Shown here: one piece after another, positions 11,534-24,005 of the stretch
Layout of the letters: the number at the start of each line of letters is the position of its first letter
Numbering within the stretch: position 1 is the stretch's first letter
NCBI GenBank assembly: GCA_900617975.1
Contig: UZAE01000312.1
Coordinates: forward strand, 1-26,620
Direction: 5' to 3'
Source of the DNA: Rodentolepis nana
Lineage: Eukaryota; Platyhelminthes; Cestoda; Cyclophyllidea; Hymenolepididae
DNA length: 26,620 bases
Made by a program: the position numbers and the translations under genes
Notes under the pieces: model-generated
What the model saw: the letters and a program-made list of their open reading frames with translations, nothing else
Databases searched by the model: none
Told to the model about the DNA's origin: nothing

Positions 11534-12093
11534 AATTGATGGGCATCACTAATAACTGCGATAATGTTAAAAATTATTAAATGAATAATAATGACAAATG
11601 TTTAAAACAATAGAACAGAGTTCTATTCAAACGTTGTTAGTTTTTATCGGTCTTTGTTTAATAAAATCAATCATAACTGTGTTTATTGATGCTAGTTTAC
11701 TTCGGATTTGATTCTTAGACTCATGAAATTATTTAAAGATCATATGAGAAGTGTATGCATCGCTTGTTTTTAACTAACGTTTAATTATATACTTAAAAGC
11801 TAGTCAACTAGTATTATCAGTAAATCGCAGATACGAAAAAAGGATGCGGTAGTGCGTATACAATGAATTCAAGCCAATAAAAATCCAATTCAATTTCAAT
11901 TTTCAAAGCGTTGAGTCGCCAACGCTTCACAGAAGGACCATAAACCACTTGGAAATATTTCAGTCCCCCTCCCCCCCCCCCAGTGATCAATCTTCTTGTT
12001 TAGTTTCATTTGTTTCTGGACGCCTTTATGTCCGCGTTATTCAGAGTTTGCTGGTGACACTGCTTTAATTTATTCTATCTCCTTCTAGATATA
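11534..12093 (+). repeat. R2 repeat, copy B (560 bp)
   Basis: This is the second copy of the block at 7836-8394, in the same orientation and ending at the same CTAGATATA. Compared with copy A it has 12 substitutions, all in its first 293 bases, and one extra C in the C-run (C11 instead of C10, at 11971-11981). The 8 bp stem-loop is preserved at 11906-11927. Flanks on both sides are unrelated to those of copy A, so the shared block has sharp edges. ATTGATG occurs both at the left edge (11535-11541) and just past the right edge (12093-12099), but the left one is also in copy A, so it cannot be taken as a target-site duplication. No coding frame or terminal inverted repeat was found. Confidence 0.93.
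11906..11927. other. Perfect 8 bp stem-loop in R2 copy B
   Basis: The arms and loop are identical to those at 8208-8229 in copy A (AAGCGTTG, loop AGTCGC, CAACGCTT). Confidence 0.6.
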
Positions 12094-12337
12094 TTGATGT
12101 AGCAAACTGACTGAACAGAAATCTTTTTTCTTTTATTTTTCCATAATATTTCAGTAGGAAACTAATCTTATATGGGAGTCCATGGCTTCAATGGATTGAC
12201 TTATAGACTATTTTGGACCCTTTTTTGCCATGCAGCCTCTCTTCAGTTTTGTCTTCATTTATGGCCAAACACTGAGTACATTTAGCTTTCAATGCTAATA
12301 CATTATTAATGACACTGAACTACAAAGTATGCAGAAC

Positions 12338-12370
12338 GGGGGGCGGGGGGCGGGGGGGTTGGGGGAGGTG
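12338..12370 (+). other. G-rich block, potential G-quadruplex
   Basis: Runs of six, six, seven and five G are separated by C, C and TT, followed by AGG. This satisfies the usual four-run, short-loop pattern for an intramolecular G-quadruplex on the + strand. It sits about 245 bases beyond R2 copy B in otherwise AT-rich DNA. Folding in the cell is not shown by sequence alone. Confidence 0.75.
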
Positions 12371-13408
12371 ATAAAAATCTATTTTAATTTTCAATATCTT
12401 GAGAACTGAAATTTTCGTTTTCGTGCTCAATGTCGCTAAATCATAAGAGATTTAGCCAACCAACATTATGAGAGATGGGACGACTGATTAACGTTGAAAG
12501 TAAATGAAGATAAGAACTTGTACTATTTTGTCCTTTTGCTTTCAAAAAATCGAGTATATGCGGAACTCTGACTGTAGATATTGATGGAATTCTCTGACAA
12601 GCACTGCTGTGATTATATCTCCTCTGTGCTTGGTGAAAGTAGTCGTGCAGGAATTTATGAGCTGTTTTTGGGCGCCATGTACGTCTGCCATTTTCTCACA
12701 ACTTTGGCAAGATAGTAGAAGATTTTAAGATTTGAGTATCCGTCGATGGGATTTGGTGTGCTTTATTTCACTTTTTTCCATTTATTGCTGGAAGTGACCT
12801 TATGATGGACCTGTGTGGAGCTCAAAACCTATTGGGCAATTTTAAAATTAAGTAAAAGATGTGCTCAAATACGTAATAGGTCTCATAATGGTACTGTCAT
12901 CGTAATTGCCTGTCCATATTGACTCTATTTTGAAGACATTCATGGTTCACTATAGCCCTGTTTTTAACCCACGTTTATGAGCATGAATACCTAGTGCTTT
13001 TAATTTAAATCAAACTAAAATTGAAGCTACTTGCAGGTTATTTTTATATTAATTCACTTTATAATTAAAGTTAGCAATTCCTAATAGCAATGGTTAGAAG
13101 GATTATTTTTTAGAACTCTGAAAGTCATCATTCAATTGCCCTATTGTCTGGTCCAAAATTCTTATTCCCGCTTTCCGTCTGAACAAGCTGGCGATAGGTA
13201 TTATCGAGTTTTCAGCAAGGGAAATCAGCACGTCATTTGAGTAATTATTGTTAAAAATTGAGGTCAAACAGCGAGTATTGTGGAGGAAACATTATTAAGG
13301 TTCATTTTATTCACAAGGTCAAATAGGGCTTTGTCGATAATGAGAGGAGGCAGTAAATGCCATATATTATCTCAGTCACCAGCAAGTCTACTCATAGGTT
13401 AACAAAGA
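12371..13408. other. Non-coding stretch, no gene seen
   Basis: No open frame reached the 60-codon level here. One perfect 8 bp stem with a 6-base loop (GCTAAATC/GATTTAGC, 12435-12456) is present and is within chance expectation. No repeat or RNA gene was recognised. Confidence 0.65.
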
Positions 13409-13440
13409 GACCAATATATGCGAGGACGCAAATATTGGTC
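13409..13440. other. Strong 32 nt hairpin
   Basis: Arms GACCAATAT (13409-13417) and ATATTGGTC (13432-13440) pair perfectly. After one A:A mismatch a second stem TGCG/CGCA (13419-13422 with 13427-13430) closes a 4-base loop AGGA. Thirteen of 14 opposed positions pair, well beyond the isolated 8 bp stems found elsewhere. It is too short for a typical microRNA precursor and lacks the 6 bp stem and loop of a histone mRNA 3' end. Its role, if any, is unknown. Confidence 0.7.
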
Positions 13441-14618
13441 ACTAACATTCGCACTAACACTACTACAGTCTTAAGAGCACATTTCCCTCTGATACTTTCA
13501 CAGTTGAAATATGCCTTTTGTTGAATATTAAAGTAGCATCAAACTTTATAACTTTGGAGTGTTCTTTGTTCGCTATTTTTCTCAAGGCAACACATTGAAA
13601 CGCACGATCTTTTAGTGCCCTAATCTTATTTAGGTAGATTGAATTAAAAATTTAAGCTCTCAGTATATAGAATATCATAGGTGAATTTGCTGTAGGAAGT
13701 ACTCTGACAAATCCTCAGTAAATTGAAACGTAATGCAACAAGGACATCAGAGGATTGAAAATATTTATGCCGCTCACAAGTAGGCAGACTTCGTAAACAA
13801 TTGGCATTCAAGGAATGAGGTTTCGATCAGCCATTCTGTCTACGGAAAACGCTTGACCCATTATGCAGGAGTCGGTCAGTCTTAATTTAAGTGTTTGATG
13901 TTCAAATTCGCACATCGGGTGTGAATTTGTGGGTTACAATTGTGAGCCTACACGCATATTCAGCTTTTGTGAGTGCGTTTTGCCAATGTAAATACATACC
14001 ACTGCACCTGGCGCTCGTAGCAACAATCTCTGTCAAAGTATCCAGCTATTTGAGTTAAGTAAATTGCTTGAACTCAAGAAGGATTACGAGGAAAAGACAA
14101 ATCTAAGGGTGACTCTTTCTACTTAGGTCTAGTACTGCGAGCACTTGACGTATAAAGTGGTAGGGAGTATTATTCAGCATATAATTCCATTTTTGGCAGA
14201 ACGATGAAATAAATGTCTTAAAGAGGTTTAATTTTTACATCGCTCGTCTGCCAAATTAGAGATCTCTGGTTCGCCACTCTTCAGGGCATATTTATTTCAC
14301 GGCATTAACAAACCTAGAATAATTTTAGAATGAGATTCTTCAATTTAAGGCGAGCTTTTTAAAGTGCCTCTTTTTTATGTCCTTGGGAAATATAATTGGC
14401 ATATTGGTCAAGGGCTGCAATAAGCTACAAGTATGCGGAGTTATCATGACAAGTCACGGGATTGATTCAATCAGCTAACAAACTCTGCCTCTTGCGGACA
14501 ATCTGGACGAGATTGGGTCATTAGAAATTTCATATTTGTCTGTTCTCCTTTTTAAAATATAGACCAATTCAAACAGAGTTAGACGCGTGATAACTTTATG
14601 GCCATCTTTTTCTCGATT
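13441..14618. other. Non-coding stretch, no gene seen
   Basis: No open frame of 60 codons or more, no repeat partner and no RNA gene were recognised. Confidence 0.65.
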
Positions 14619-14668
14619 CTCCCTCCCTCCCCCCACCCACCCCCACCTTTCCTCCTCCCTCTCTTTTC
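14619..14668 (-). other. C-rich/polypyrimidine block, potential quadruplex on minus strand
   Basis: Fifty bases are almost wholly C and T, with isolated A. C runs of three or more are separated mostly by single bases (CCCTCCCTCCCCCCACCCAC, then CCCCACC). The minus strand therefore has more than four G runs with one-base loops, the pattern associated with very stable G-quadruplexes, and the + strand could form an i-motif. It may also be an old polypyrimidine microsatellite. Confidence 0.75.
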
Positions 14669-17600
14669 ATACCCTTTTGTTGGTCTTTTATTGATTCAGA
14701 AACTTTGCCATGATTAAAACTCGTAAAATTTTATTTGCACTGCCATGAGCAATAATTTTATAGCATATAATGTCTATGAAATAAAGCCCAGGGAATCTAA
14801 GAGACGCTAATGGCCCATTGGCGGATTTTCAAAATCCAACTTTAAAAAACATTATTATTGCACCAATAGCTAAAACCTCAATGTTCGCGTCTTATTCTTA
14901 TGAATTGATCGCATTTAAAGCAGCTTAATTAAGATCACCGACTCCCAATTAACGAACAATTAACTAAAATATGCCCGACATCAGTTGTTTTGCAAATATT
15001 GTGCCATGAGTTATTTCTATTATTATTTAACTCGATTGGTTGCTAATTGTTGTCCACTTATGTGATCTTATTTGCGTGCATTATGTCTATATCTCGCAAT
15101 GAATTATTTGTTTATCCAATTAGTTGCCTATCTATTAACATCGGTTTTGATGTTGTTAGCTCATCGGAGATGATGATACTTTATTTCTCTGGGCGCCTGG
15201 TGAAAAATTTTAAGCACAAGGATGAGTTCCTATTTACGAAAAGCTATCCTACTTTAAAAAGATCTTTAATGTCCATAAAACACTGCCGAATTTCAACATC
15301 AACATTAAAAATCAATTAAGAATGTCCGCTTGCATTTTAATGAGTTCGCCTCAATAAGGAGCAATGAAAACTAACACTTTTCTTTAGTGCTAGTTCAAGC
15401 CGATATCTTAGTTGACTTGACATGGAATAAACCTATTTGCGCTATATGCTAATCTACCTTCAATTAATTAATGACAACACCAACAAATCTGCTGCCATTG
15501 AAATGTCAACACAGGTTTCGGGAAATTTAATTGAATACAAACCTTCGACCTTGACAACCAAAGTCAGAAATTAAACCTCTCGGGGAAGGAAGCTGCCTTA
15601 AATATCTAAAAGGTCTTTAAAGCCGGGAGGCACAAATCGAAATTCGTGTTTTTTTAGAAATGCCTAGTTTCAAAACAAAAGATGTTTGATTCCACTCATT
15701 TCCTCTCACCCCCCCCCTTCCTCCGCCGCCCATTGGATTAAGGTTTTATGTGAATTTTTCAGTGTACAATACATTACAATATACTTTCTCAACTGAATGT
15801 GATTTTATAAATAGAATTTCAAGATGACTGCATATTCGTATTTTAGCTTAGAAATAATTCACTATTCTGGGATCGTGAGCTTTTGAAAGAAGTGTGCAGG
15901 GTGCCTTGTACACACTGAATGTCAATCAACTAAAGTGAATTAAGTGATGGAGCGTCGTTGTAATTTATTCTTATGGCATATGTTGGCACAAAAATTGGCA
16001 CTTTTTAACTTTATCTTAATGGAACATCTGGCTAATGTTCTGCATAGAGCCGTAGTTACAAATGAATGAGAGTGTCTAGCCATCACGGATTGCATCCAAT
16101 GTTCACGTGTACATTATTTGGCCTTTAGTTACTGAGGCCACGCGTACATACAGCCTTCTCAAAATCTAAGGGATCCGGTCCGAGAAGCAAGCAATCGTGC
16201 AACATTTCTTGAGTAAATCAGACTCAATGAACTTTCAAGGTAGTCTTTAAGTATAACTTCTAAAGAACTCGTAGCATGTTTAAAATATCTGTCTCCTTTT
16301 GTAAGTTGATACAGTCTAAGTTATGAGAGAGAGAGAAAGGCAATTGGTGTATGTGACCTGAGCATTCAGGCATTTCATGAGGCCGGGGAAAGGGTGGTGA
16401 AATTGATATTGTATTTTATCAAGAACCTGTGTAGGCTTGAACGTAAACCTATTGAAAGAAAGCACCACAAAACAGAGATCGTGGGTACAGTATTTATGCG
16501 TATTCTCAGGGCAAGTAAATCCTGAAAGTTGTCTCTGAGTCACCCATCATTGTAACCAAGGCGCAGACCTCATCTCACCTCACAGCTCTATAGACGTTTG
16601 GACCTAAAACTATTATCAGTGCAATGGAGTTTTGACCTTCTAACATCAGCAGTAAGTAGACAATTTCATTCATTGTTGCTAAACATTACAGAAACGTAAT
16701 AACAACTACACAAAGAGAACACGGAGACAACGTTTAATAGCTAGTAAGTGGGTCGAAGATTAGCACGTGGTACAAATTAAAACTCTTTTGACAGAGGATG
16801 GATATGCATAATGGGAGGCTAGAAGCCAATCGTAACAAATCAGAGTATATTTAGTGGGAGTTTGTCACATGACCAATCACATTACAAGGTCAAATATCTA
16901 TGATTATGTTCAGAATTCGCCAAATGGTTGAGTTACTCGATACCTGGTTCTTAATTCTAGTAAATATCCAAAAAATCGTGCTTCAATATTATTCAAGTAT
17001 TCTTTAATCTAAGTGAATACTCTCTAGAGCATTGCAAATATTTTGGTATCACTAAGATTAACTTTTAACAATTAGATCTCGTCTGTAGAATTAAAGTTGA
17101 TAATTTACTCTAAGAGTTAATGTTAAAACTCAACTCCACGCTTAATTCACAAAAATGAAATTAAATGGAGTTTATCAATGACATTTCATTAGACACACAC
17201 AGCATGAAATTTTCGCGTGTCAATGAATGCCGCTTGAAGTACTTTTGAGCATGTATGCACATGGATGAGTAATAAAATTATAAGTACATGCTAATTCTAA
17301 TGAGCTAACAAAACCCAAACCTCCAAAATGAATATGACAAAATGGATTGAGTAGATTTATTGAGTTAGGAATTCATCTATATCACTAATTTTAATCAAGA
17401 ATATTATTCCCATTATGAAATGGAATTTTAAAAATAGAAAGACGTACTTAATTAGCGATTAAGTGCAATGAACAATAGTTCACTAAGGTGAAGAGGGAGG
17501 ATGAAGTAGAGATGCATTGATATTTGTGATCAAATTCAGGACAAATTAGAACTTTTTCAGCCACCGAATTATCGACTCATTTGGACGAAGATAGTTCACG

Positions 17601-20600
17601 TTAGTACCATTTTTTGCTGTTTCCTACTTCACATTTCAGGATTTAATCCCCGCACTTCTGAATGAACTAGAGGGGATATGATGTTGTCACTTAACTTAAT
17701 CAAATAGTTAAAAGTATTCATTTTTGAATATAATTCGTCGTTTTACTGAAGAAACTAGGTAGTATGTTATTAATAGATGACCCTTTAAAGTGGTTTTCTG
17801 AAATTTTTCTTTCATGTTTTGAGATAAAATATATTTTCGTATTGGAAAATGTTAATAAATCAATATTGAAATTTTCATTAGAGTATCTATAACGGGTCAA
17901 ATAAATGTCAGTCGGTGAAATTTTAATGTAGTTATAAGTCCTTTCCACCCCAATTTTGGTAATGCCTATAATTACTGATTGGTTCATTTGAGTAGGGTTT
18001 TGCCTTGAATTAAGAAAAAATTTTCTGGTAAATACTTGGAATATTATAATAAATTTAAATATCTAAACAAAAATTGAGTACGATGAAGATGGAATTCTTC
18101 GCATGCTGTATTTTCACTGGGGAAGTAATTTTAGCTAAATGGGCCTCTCCAATCATGTTTTCGAATACAAAGCACCCTTTGTTGAGAAAGGGGCATTTCA
18201 ACCAACTGTAATAAAGTGATTATCTCGCACACCATCAGCGACTTAAAATGCTTGGCAAGAAATGTCCCACTTTTATAATGCTACTCTAGAGAAAAGGTAA
18301 TTTTACCAAATAACCTCAATTGCTGTAATAAAGTGACCTGGGAATGCCAAAGTAAATTCCTTTAGCAAACCACTTAGTCTATTCTCTTCGGCTAGAAGAT
18401 AGAGGATGAGTTTAATAGAAGAAGGCCAAATTCTCAATAGTACGATCGATACTGAGGAGGTGAAATGAAAGGAGTTTGGAATAAAAAGTTAATCACATTT
18501 CAAATTCCTACGAAATCTCACTCATGAAGTTGTCCTTGTTAAGGAGACTTATTTAAGAATTGTCCACCATTCTTAATACCACATAGCTACTTAGTTTGTC
18601 AAGGGATATTTGCTAATTTTGTTGCCTTATTTGCCAAATTGTGTATTGTACAGATTACAACTTCTTCAGCTGCACCTGAAGTGTTGAAACGACCATCTCA
18701 ATTGATCAACCCGAGCCAAGGGGTTAGACTCTGAATTTTGAATAATGGAATATTAGGTTATAATTCAGCGGTTGAATTGTTGCAGTGGACTTTTATTTTT
18801 TAGCTCTTCTCTACTTCCTTCCTTTAATCCCACTTTAACCATGTTACACGTCCTAGTTATTGGCAATAAAAATGAAAAATACCGTTTTACTAGCACTTAG
18901 GATTGGGCCTTGAACGACAACAGAAGGTACTAATGATGGCACAGATTTTGGAGAAGAAAATCGGTAGTACATATCACCTGGTTATTGCAATTAACTCCGT
19001 TAATACGACCGGGATTTTATGATTATGTCACAAAGCTGTGTCGAAAACAATAAACTGACATGATGGCAATTATTACTCCCTACTGTACAGCACTTGAACC
19101 GATTTGTCCACGTTCTTGTACATAATTATCTTAGGAAGAGGTATGAAGGGCTAGAAAATGACGTTTTAACCCTTTCCCCACGACATCAACGTGGTCAAAA
19201 TATTTAAAATGTCGTATTTGGACCATTGATATAGATCAAATAAGCGTAAGTATCTGCTGATACTACTTTTACTGACTGGAAATAATGTGAGCGTTGGTGA
19301 AATTGTGTTCTTTTCTTTCTTGTCATTACGCTGGTTGGCTTTATTTTGAGAGTTGCCTTGTGAAATACCCAAAATGGTCACCGATTCTTAAGAATGAAGC
19401 TTAGATTGGACAAACATTTCTCATACCAGGTCCAACTTTACCATAAGAAAATGCAATGCAGTTGGCAGAGCGTAAATCTTTAAGAACGGATGACTATCCA
19501 AATTCCATCTGTTTTGCTGCACAAAGTACCATAATCTTCCCCTTAAAATGTAAACAGTCATGACTAGCTTCCTTCCCATAAAGCACTTAAATGAATTATT
19601 TTGGACAAAATGTACAATCATACTTTCCCTCAATTGTAATAAAATATAAATCATATTATTAATAAAATATAAAAGTCCTATTCACTTAGTTTACAAGCGA
19701 TACTATTAAACTTGAGTGTAGCCTCTTGGGCACTCTTGAGAGTGGAGGAAAGAGTTTCTATAAATATTTAATTCCAAATTTATTTTAAAGAAAATCTGGA
19801 GCTGTTGACAATCATGTTAATCGATAATTTAAATATTATTTCTGACTTAATCATTTAGTCGTGCTGGAACATCAACGAAAATGGCTCAACATCGCAGATT
19901 CCTCCTTTATGTTTTGGGATAGATGCACAATGTGTTGCAGAGAGAGAGTGTCCTCTTCCCCCTAAATGGATAAATCGACATTCCACCTGACGGCGCATTG
20001 ACTTACAACAATTATTCATAATCTCTGTGCCAGGTTATTGCTAAGGCAGAATATATGAGACAATTTTAACTGTCCTCTTTACCACTCCATTGGGTTGAAA
20101 TCAACGACAGAGTTGACACAGTTACTTTATTACTGAAAAGATCTCCTTTTATTTTGATTAGCATTTATTTCTGAGGCATAAATATTCTTATTTATGTATA
20201 ACGTTGAGCATGTCTAAACGTTATAGTTCCCCCCTGGATCCTAAAAATCAGTAAACGGTTAAAAAATATTTTAATTTTTTAGGGCTTTGAAATAACACCA
20301 TGGTTCTGACTATTAGAAACTAGATATTGTTACGCATGGATTATCAATATATATACATTTCGTGTACTTTTCTGACTACCAATTTTTTCCCAAACCTAAG
20401 CATATATGTGGGTCTGAGTAAGTTTGGCTAGTTGTTTGTCAGAGGAAAAATACTTTGCCAAAATATTCCTGGGAAAAAGTTAGGCAGTGGTACCCATTAA
20501 GGCTCAAATTCCTTTGCCAGACTCGCATATGCTTGCTTGCTGAAGTGAGAAGTTAAAATACTTGAAAAAATACCACAACTGGGCATCGTGGACTGGAATT

Positions 20601-23600
20601 CACCTCGAATTTCTGTGCAAAGGGGTGAAAATTGACCTTAGGAGCAAGTGGATTTTGCAAAGTATATCATACGCCGTGAAAAATTCGAAATCTATTTGGT
20701 TTTCAATTTCAAATGAATTTAGAGTCGTGACAACCTGAAATCTCCGTTTTATCCCTCATGCGTCGGCACAACCTACGCGTTTTCGCTGACCTTCCTCACT
20801 CATGCTGTCAGATTTTAGATCTTTCAACAATTTAATAAGAGCATCGTGCTTTGTCTTAAACCTAAACCACAATATATGACCTTGAAAGTCCCCTGCGTGA
20901 AACGGACACCTCGAATACTGCCATTTTGAAACCCATTGCTGTTAGACCCATTCAGTTACCCCTCACTTTAGCTAACATTGTGATACACTGTGGGTGGTCT
21001 TTTTAGTGGCAGTCGAGATTGAGGGTTGAATCATCCCTTATTTTTACGCTTATTCGTTGAAGGCAAGGTAAATCATATGACTACAGTGAAATCCTTTTCA
21101 TTAGAATAGTAGAATCGTTTGAATTTCAACAAATTGCAATTTCCATTACTTTTCTTAGTTAGTGAAGTAATAGACACCTGATTTAGTCAATGAAATTCGT
21201 TTGTCTTTCTTTTGCCTAAACTTAGACAGTATATTTATCACCTTCTTGGTCATGCAATTGTCCAAGATAAAATGCGCCACATTTATTTAGTTTGTGCAAA
21301 TTTATGAAAAATGTGCTTAGTGAAATGGAGCCATTCCTTCAACAAAATCTTTTAATCTCTTTGGAGCAAAATTCATAAGTAGATTTAATTTTTTTCTGTT
21401 AGCAGTTGAGATTTTGACATTTTTATTCTAATTTCAGAGAATTCTTATGCACTTTCTACATGGGTCGCAATAAACTAAATCATTTAATAATGACATTACC
21501 GTTTTGTTAATTTTCACCTTGGAGGGTTTTGCATGAATGGTTCAATTAGGGAAGACCCTTTGTTTGAACCGATGCAAGCCTACACCGCATTATTCTGATT
21601 CAATTTTGCGACGACAAATAATTTCTCCTTGTGCTAATTTCCCTCAAAATTAATAAATGAATTTCAAGGCAACACTTTGACTGGATTCTCAATCTGCTAA
21701 ACGACTGAGGTATTCATAGAAGTCAGTGTGAAATACGAAGCTTATAGAAGGGCCAAATATTGCCCAACTCACCGGTGAAATAAAGGAGTAACTGCATAGA
21801 GCCAGACAATCCATCTGCCTTTTTATTTTAAATTTGACCATAGATTTCCTCGACGGAAAGGACTAGTTATAAATAAAGTGAAGGAACCGGGTTCTTGTTA
21901 GTAGCATTAATAACTTCTTCGAAGGTTTCTATGTTACTTTTTATTGCTACATATATCATTTCATTTCACGACAGCTCTACGAATTTCAATGGGAGGAGCT
22001 TTCCAAACGAATCGAATGTGAAAATTATAATTATGCCGGGATAAATTCATGAGAGATTTTTTAGAGCATGTTCAGCATTAAAAGTGTGAGTCTAGAATCA
22101 GAAAAATGCTGATCATCAAAGCCTTCAGGCCAGCTATTACTTCAACTTGGCGTACTCTTGAATGTATGCTTTCTTTTCGCAATATTAATTTTGTTTGAAA
22201 GATCCAGATGCTATGTTTTCGTGTGATTTCACAACTGTTCTCCTTTCACACAACTATTACAATATGAGTCTACTGCACATAGGAGTTTAGTATATGGCTA
22301 ATCACCTTTGAGGCAGTGGTAATTGATTCACCCCAATGTTTTATCATCTCACCCTAATTTGCAATAAGTTGATATGACTCAGTTGTGGCTAATTTTAAAT
22401 TATATGAGGAATACAGTTCTTTGTAGGGTTTATCTTACAAATTTTCAGAACTATTCAAGCACATTTACAGGTTAATTAACCTTGTTAAAAGCCTTTGTGT
22501 GTTGATAGTCTTTCATCTCTTTTCGGCATTTTTAAACCTCTTTAAACTATGCCATCGCTTGATATTCAAAAGATATGGGGTACAAAACTGATATCTCTGC
22601 CGTCGACGTATATTCGCTTGATTAAACCAGCACAAAAGTATAGGCAATATGAGCATTTTAGGGCATCAAAGTTTGGTGTTTTCGTCTGTTGCTGCGTTCG
22701 ATTCTAGACCATAACCATAATATGAAAGGAGGTAAATTAAATTAAAGTCTAGATGGTAATGTCAAACTTAGGTACCTTTCATTTGCATTTTGTTAGCACT
22801 GATGAACTGTTACTCATCAAGTCCAAAGGTCATTCACATGGAGAGAAATCACTTAATTTTGTACTTCAGTAACCAGTTTCTCAAAGTTAGCGAGACTACT
22901 AGCACATATTTACCATTTTGAGGATTTAAAAAATCCACAAAACCTATCTACTTACCCACGTATTTCTAACCTCATAAAAATCGATAAAAATATCATAAGC
23001 ACATTGAAATGGAAATAAGCTTCATCCTCAAATCAATAATGATCTATTTTTGAGCAACACGACATTTTACGGTGTATTCCTAAATTGCATAAGGATATTG
23101 AAATCACGTTTTTTCGCAGTCATTTCACTTTTTTGCTCAACCATTGCCTACGTCATTCGCATTGTCACTCACGGATTCCATCTACCGAAATAGATAATCG
23201 AAATGGGGATTATATCACTAGTTCAACCATTATAGATAAAAAATGGGAAGAGGAAGGACGAAAGGGATTCACGATAACTCATGGAGACTGGGAAATTGGA
23301 TTGGTGGAGGCAGTGTTTCAAACTGTTCAATCACGATCGGTAGTTGAGGTCATGTAGAGGACATGGGGAAAATTTACATGAAATTTTGAGCGAACCAAGC
23401 AATTTGCTAAGGTATTTTAAGCCGCCATTGTTTGCTTCTATGTTGTGAAATTAAATTGAAATGCGATATTTATTAAAACAACAAATATTTCTCAAGCAAT
23501 CTAAACCATTTATCTTCAACTGGCTCGTAATTTTTTTTAATTAAAAATCCCAGTGGGGAAGTTAGTTTGACATCTAGGCGACTGGGCTTAGTCATCAGTT

Positions 23601-23817
23601 TTCCAGCTAACTTAACTTGAGCGTATCATACTTAGTTTTTTTCTAAATCAGGAATGTGACCTTCCCTAATATGATATTTTTCAATACTTGAGCTTAAGTA
23701 TTCTACTGTTAACTAAAAGGGTGGGTCGTTTTGGTTATATCATGTGCAAAAGATAACAATTTCTGCACGCTAAAAAAATTGTGAAATTTAACTTCCGTTT
23801 ACGATCGATAATATTAC
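14669..23817. other. Long AT-rich non-coding stretch, no gene seen
   Basis: Across about 9.1 kb the open frames (for example 15047-15319 plus, 16316-16543 minus, 17718-17987 minus, 19166-19381 minus, 19421-19654 minus, 23085-23357 plus) are 70-90 codons with unremarkable translations and no flanking gene signals. Small items are a C9 tract at 15709-15717, a short GA repeat near 16325-16334 and a 14 bp palindrome AGGTTAATTAACCT at 22469-22482. A 17 bp segment at 17045-17061 resembles one at 25424-25440. No tRNA, rRNA or repeat copy of R1 or R2 was found. Confidence 0.65.
15709..15717. repeat. C9 homopolymer
   Basis: Nine C follow TCTCA and lead into TTCCTCCGCCGCCC, giving a short pyrimidine-rich patch. 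Confidence 0.9.
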
Positions 23818-23916
23818 TTAAGAAGTTCTTAAATAAAATGAAGAATAGTTCCTTGTAACTGTTACAAGATATTGAACTATTCAAAGAAGTGCTGAATTTT
23901 CATTACGCTGAAAATT
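23818..23916. other. Three consecutive inverted repeats
   Basis: First is a 15 bp palindrome, TTAAGAA-G-TTCTTAA (23818-23832). Second is a compound hairpin in which GAATAGTTC (23843-23851) pairs with GAACTATTC (23874-23882), enclosing CTTGTAAC-T-GTTACAAG (23852-23868), with a five-base ATATT bulge on one side. Together this gives 17 paired positions in 40 bases. Third is AATTTTC/GAAAATT with an 8-base loop (23895-23916). A divergent R1 terminal motif and a TA tract follow within 60-120 bases. The run may be the structured part of a mobile element or a breakage-prone site. Confidence 0.65.
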
Positions 23917-23971
23917 TGGAAACAGAGTACGAAGGGCCGAGGTCGGGTGGAACAATAAATAAAGCTCCTGC

Positions 23972-24002
23972 TTGACCAGATGTTCCACATGGAGGTAAGT
24001 CT

Positions 24003-24005
<3 letters not shown>
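23972..24005 (+). mobile_element. Divergent R1 terminal segment, copy 3
   Basis: TTGACCAGATGTTCCACATGG and the bases after it, ending GTAAGTCTATC, match the right end of the two R1 copies. The last 16 bases are identical and the preceding part is gapped but clearly alignable. No similarity is seen further left. The segment abuts a (TA)n tract exactly where the other copies have CA-rich tails. It may be a distant subfamily or a severely 5'-truncated insertion. A 9-base direct repeat, TTGTAACTG, at 23853-23861 and 24039-24047 could be a target-site duplication, but the left one lies inside a palindrome, so this is weak. Confidence 0.6.

Noticed and set aside
7836..12093. R2 copies as the two LTRs of a 4.26 kb retrotransposon
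   Set aside because: Ends are not TG...CA, no tRNA-complementary primer site follows copy A, no gag or pol frame lies between, and the outer flanks show no short duplication.
12435..12456. GCTAAATC/GATTTAGC hairpin as a regulatory element
   Set aside because: Several 8 bp stems with short loops are expected by chance in 26 kb, and nothing else supports it.
22690..22710. GTTCGATTC as a pol III B box
   Set aside because: It has no A box at suitable distance and no cloverleaf pairing.
23085..23357. 90-codon + strand frame as a gene or exon
   Set aside because: The translation matches nothing known; a TTTTTTCGCAG acceptor-like site lies inside the frame but no matching donor or second exon was found.
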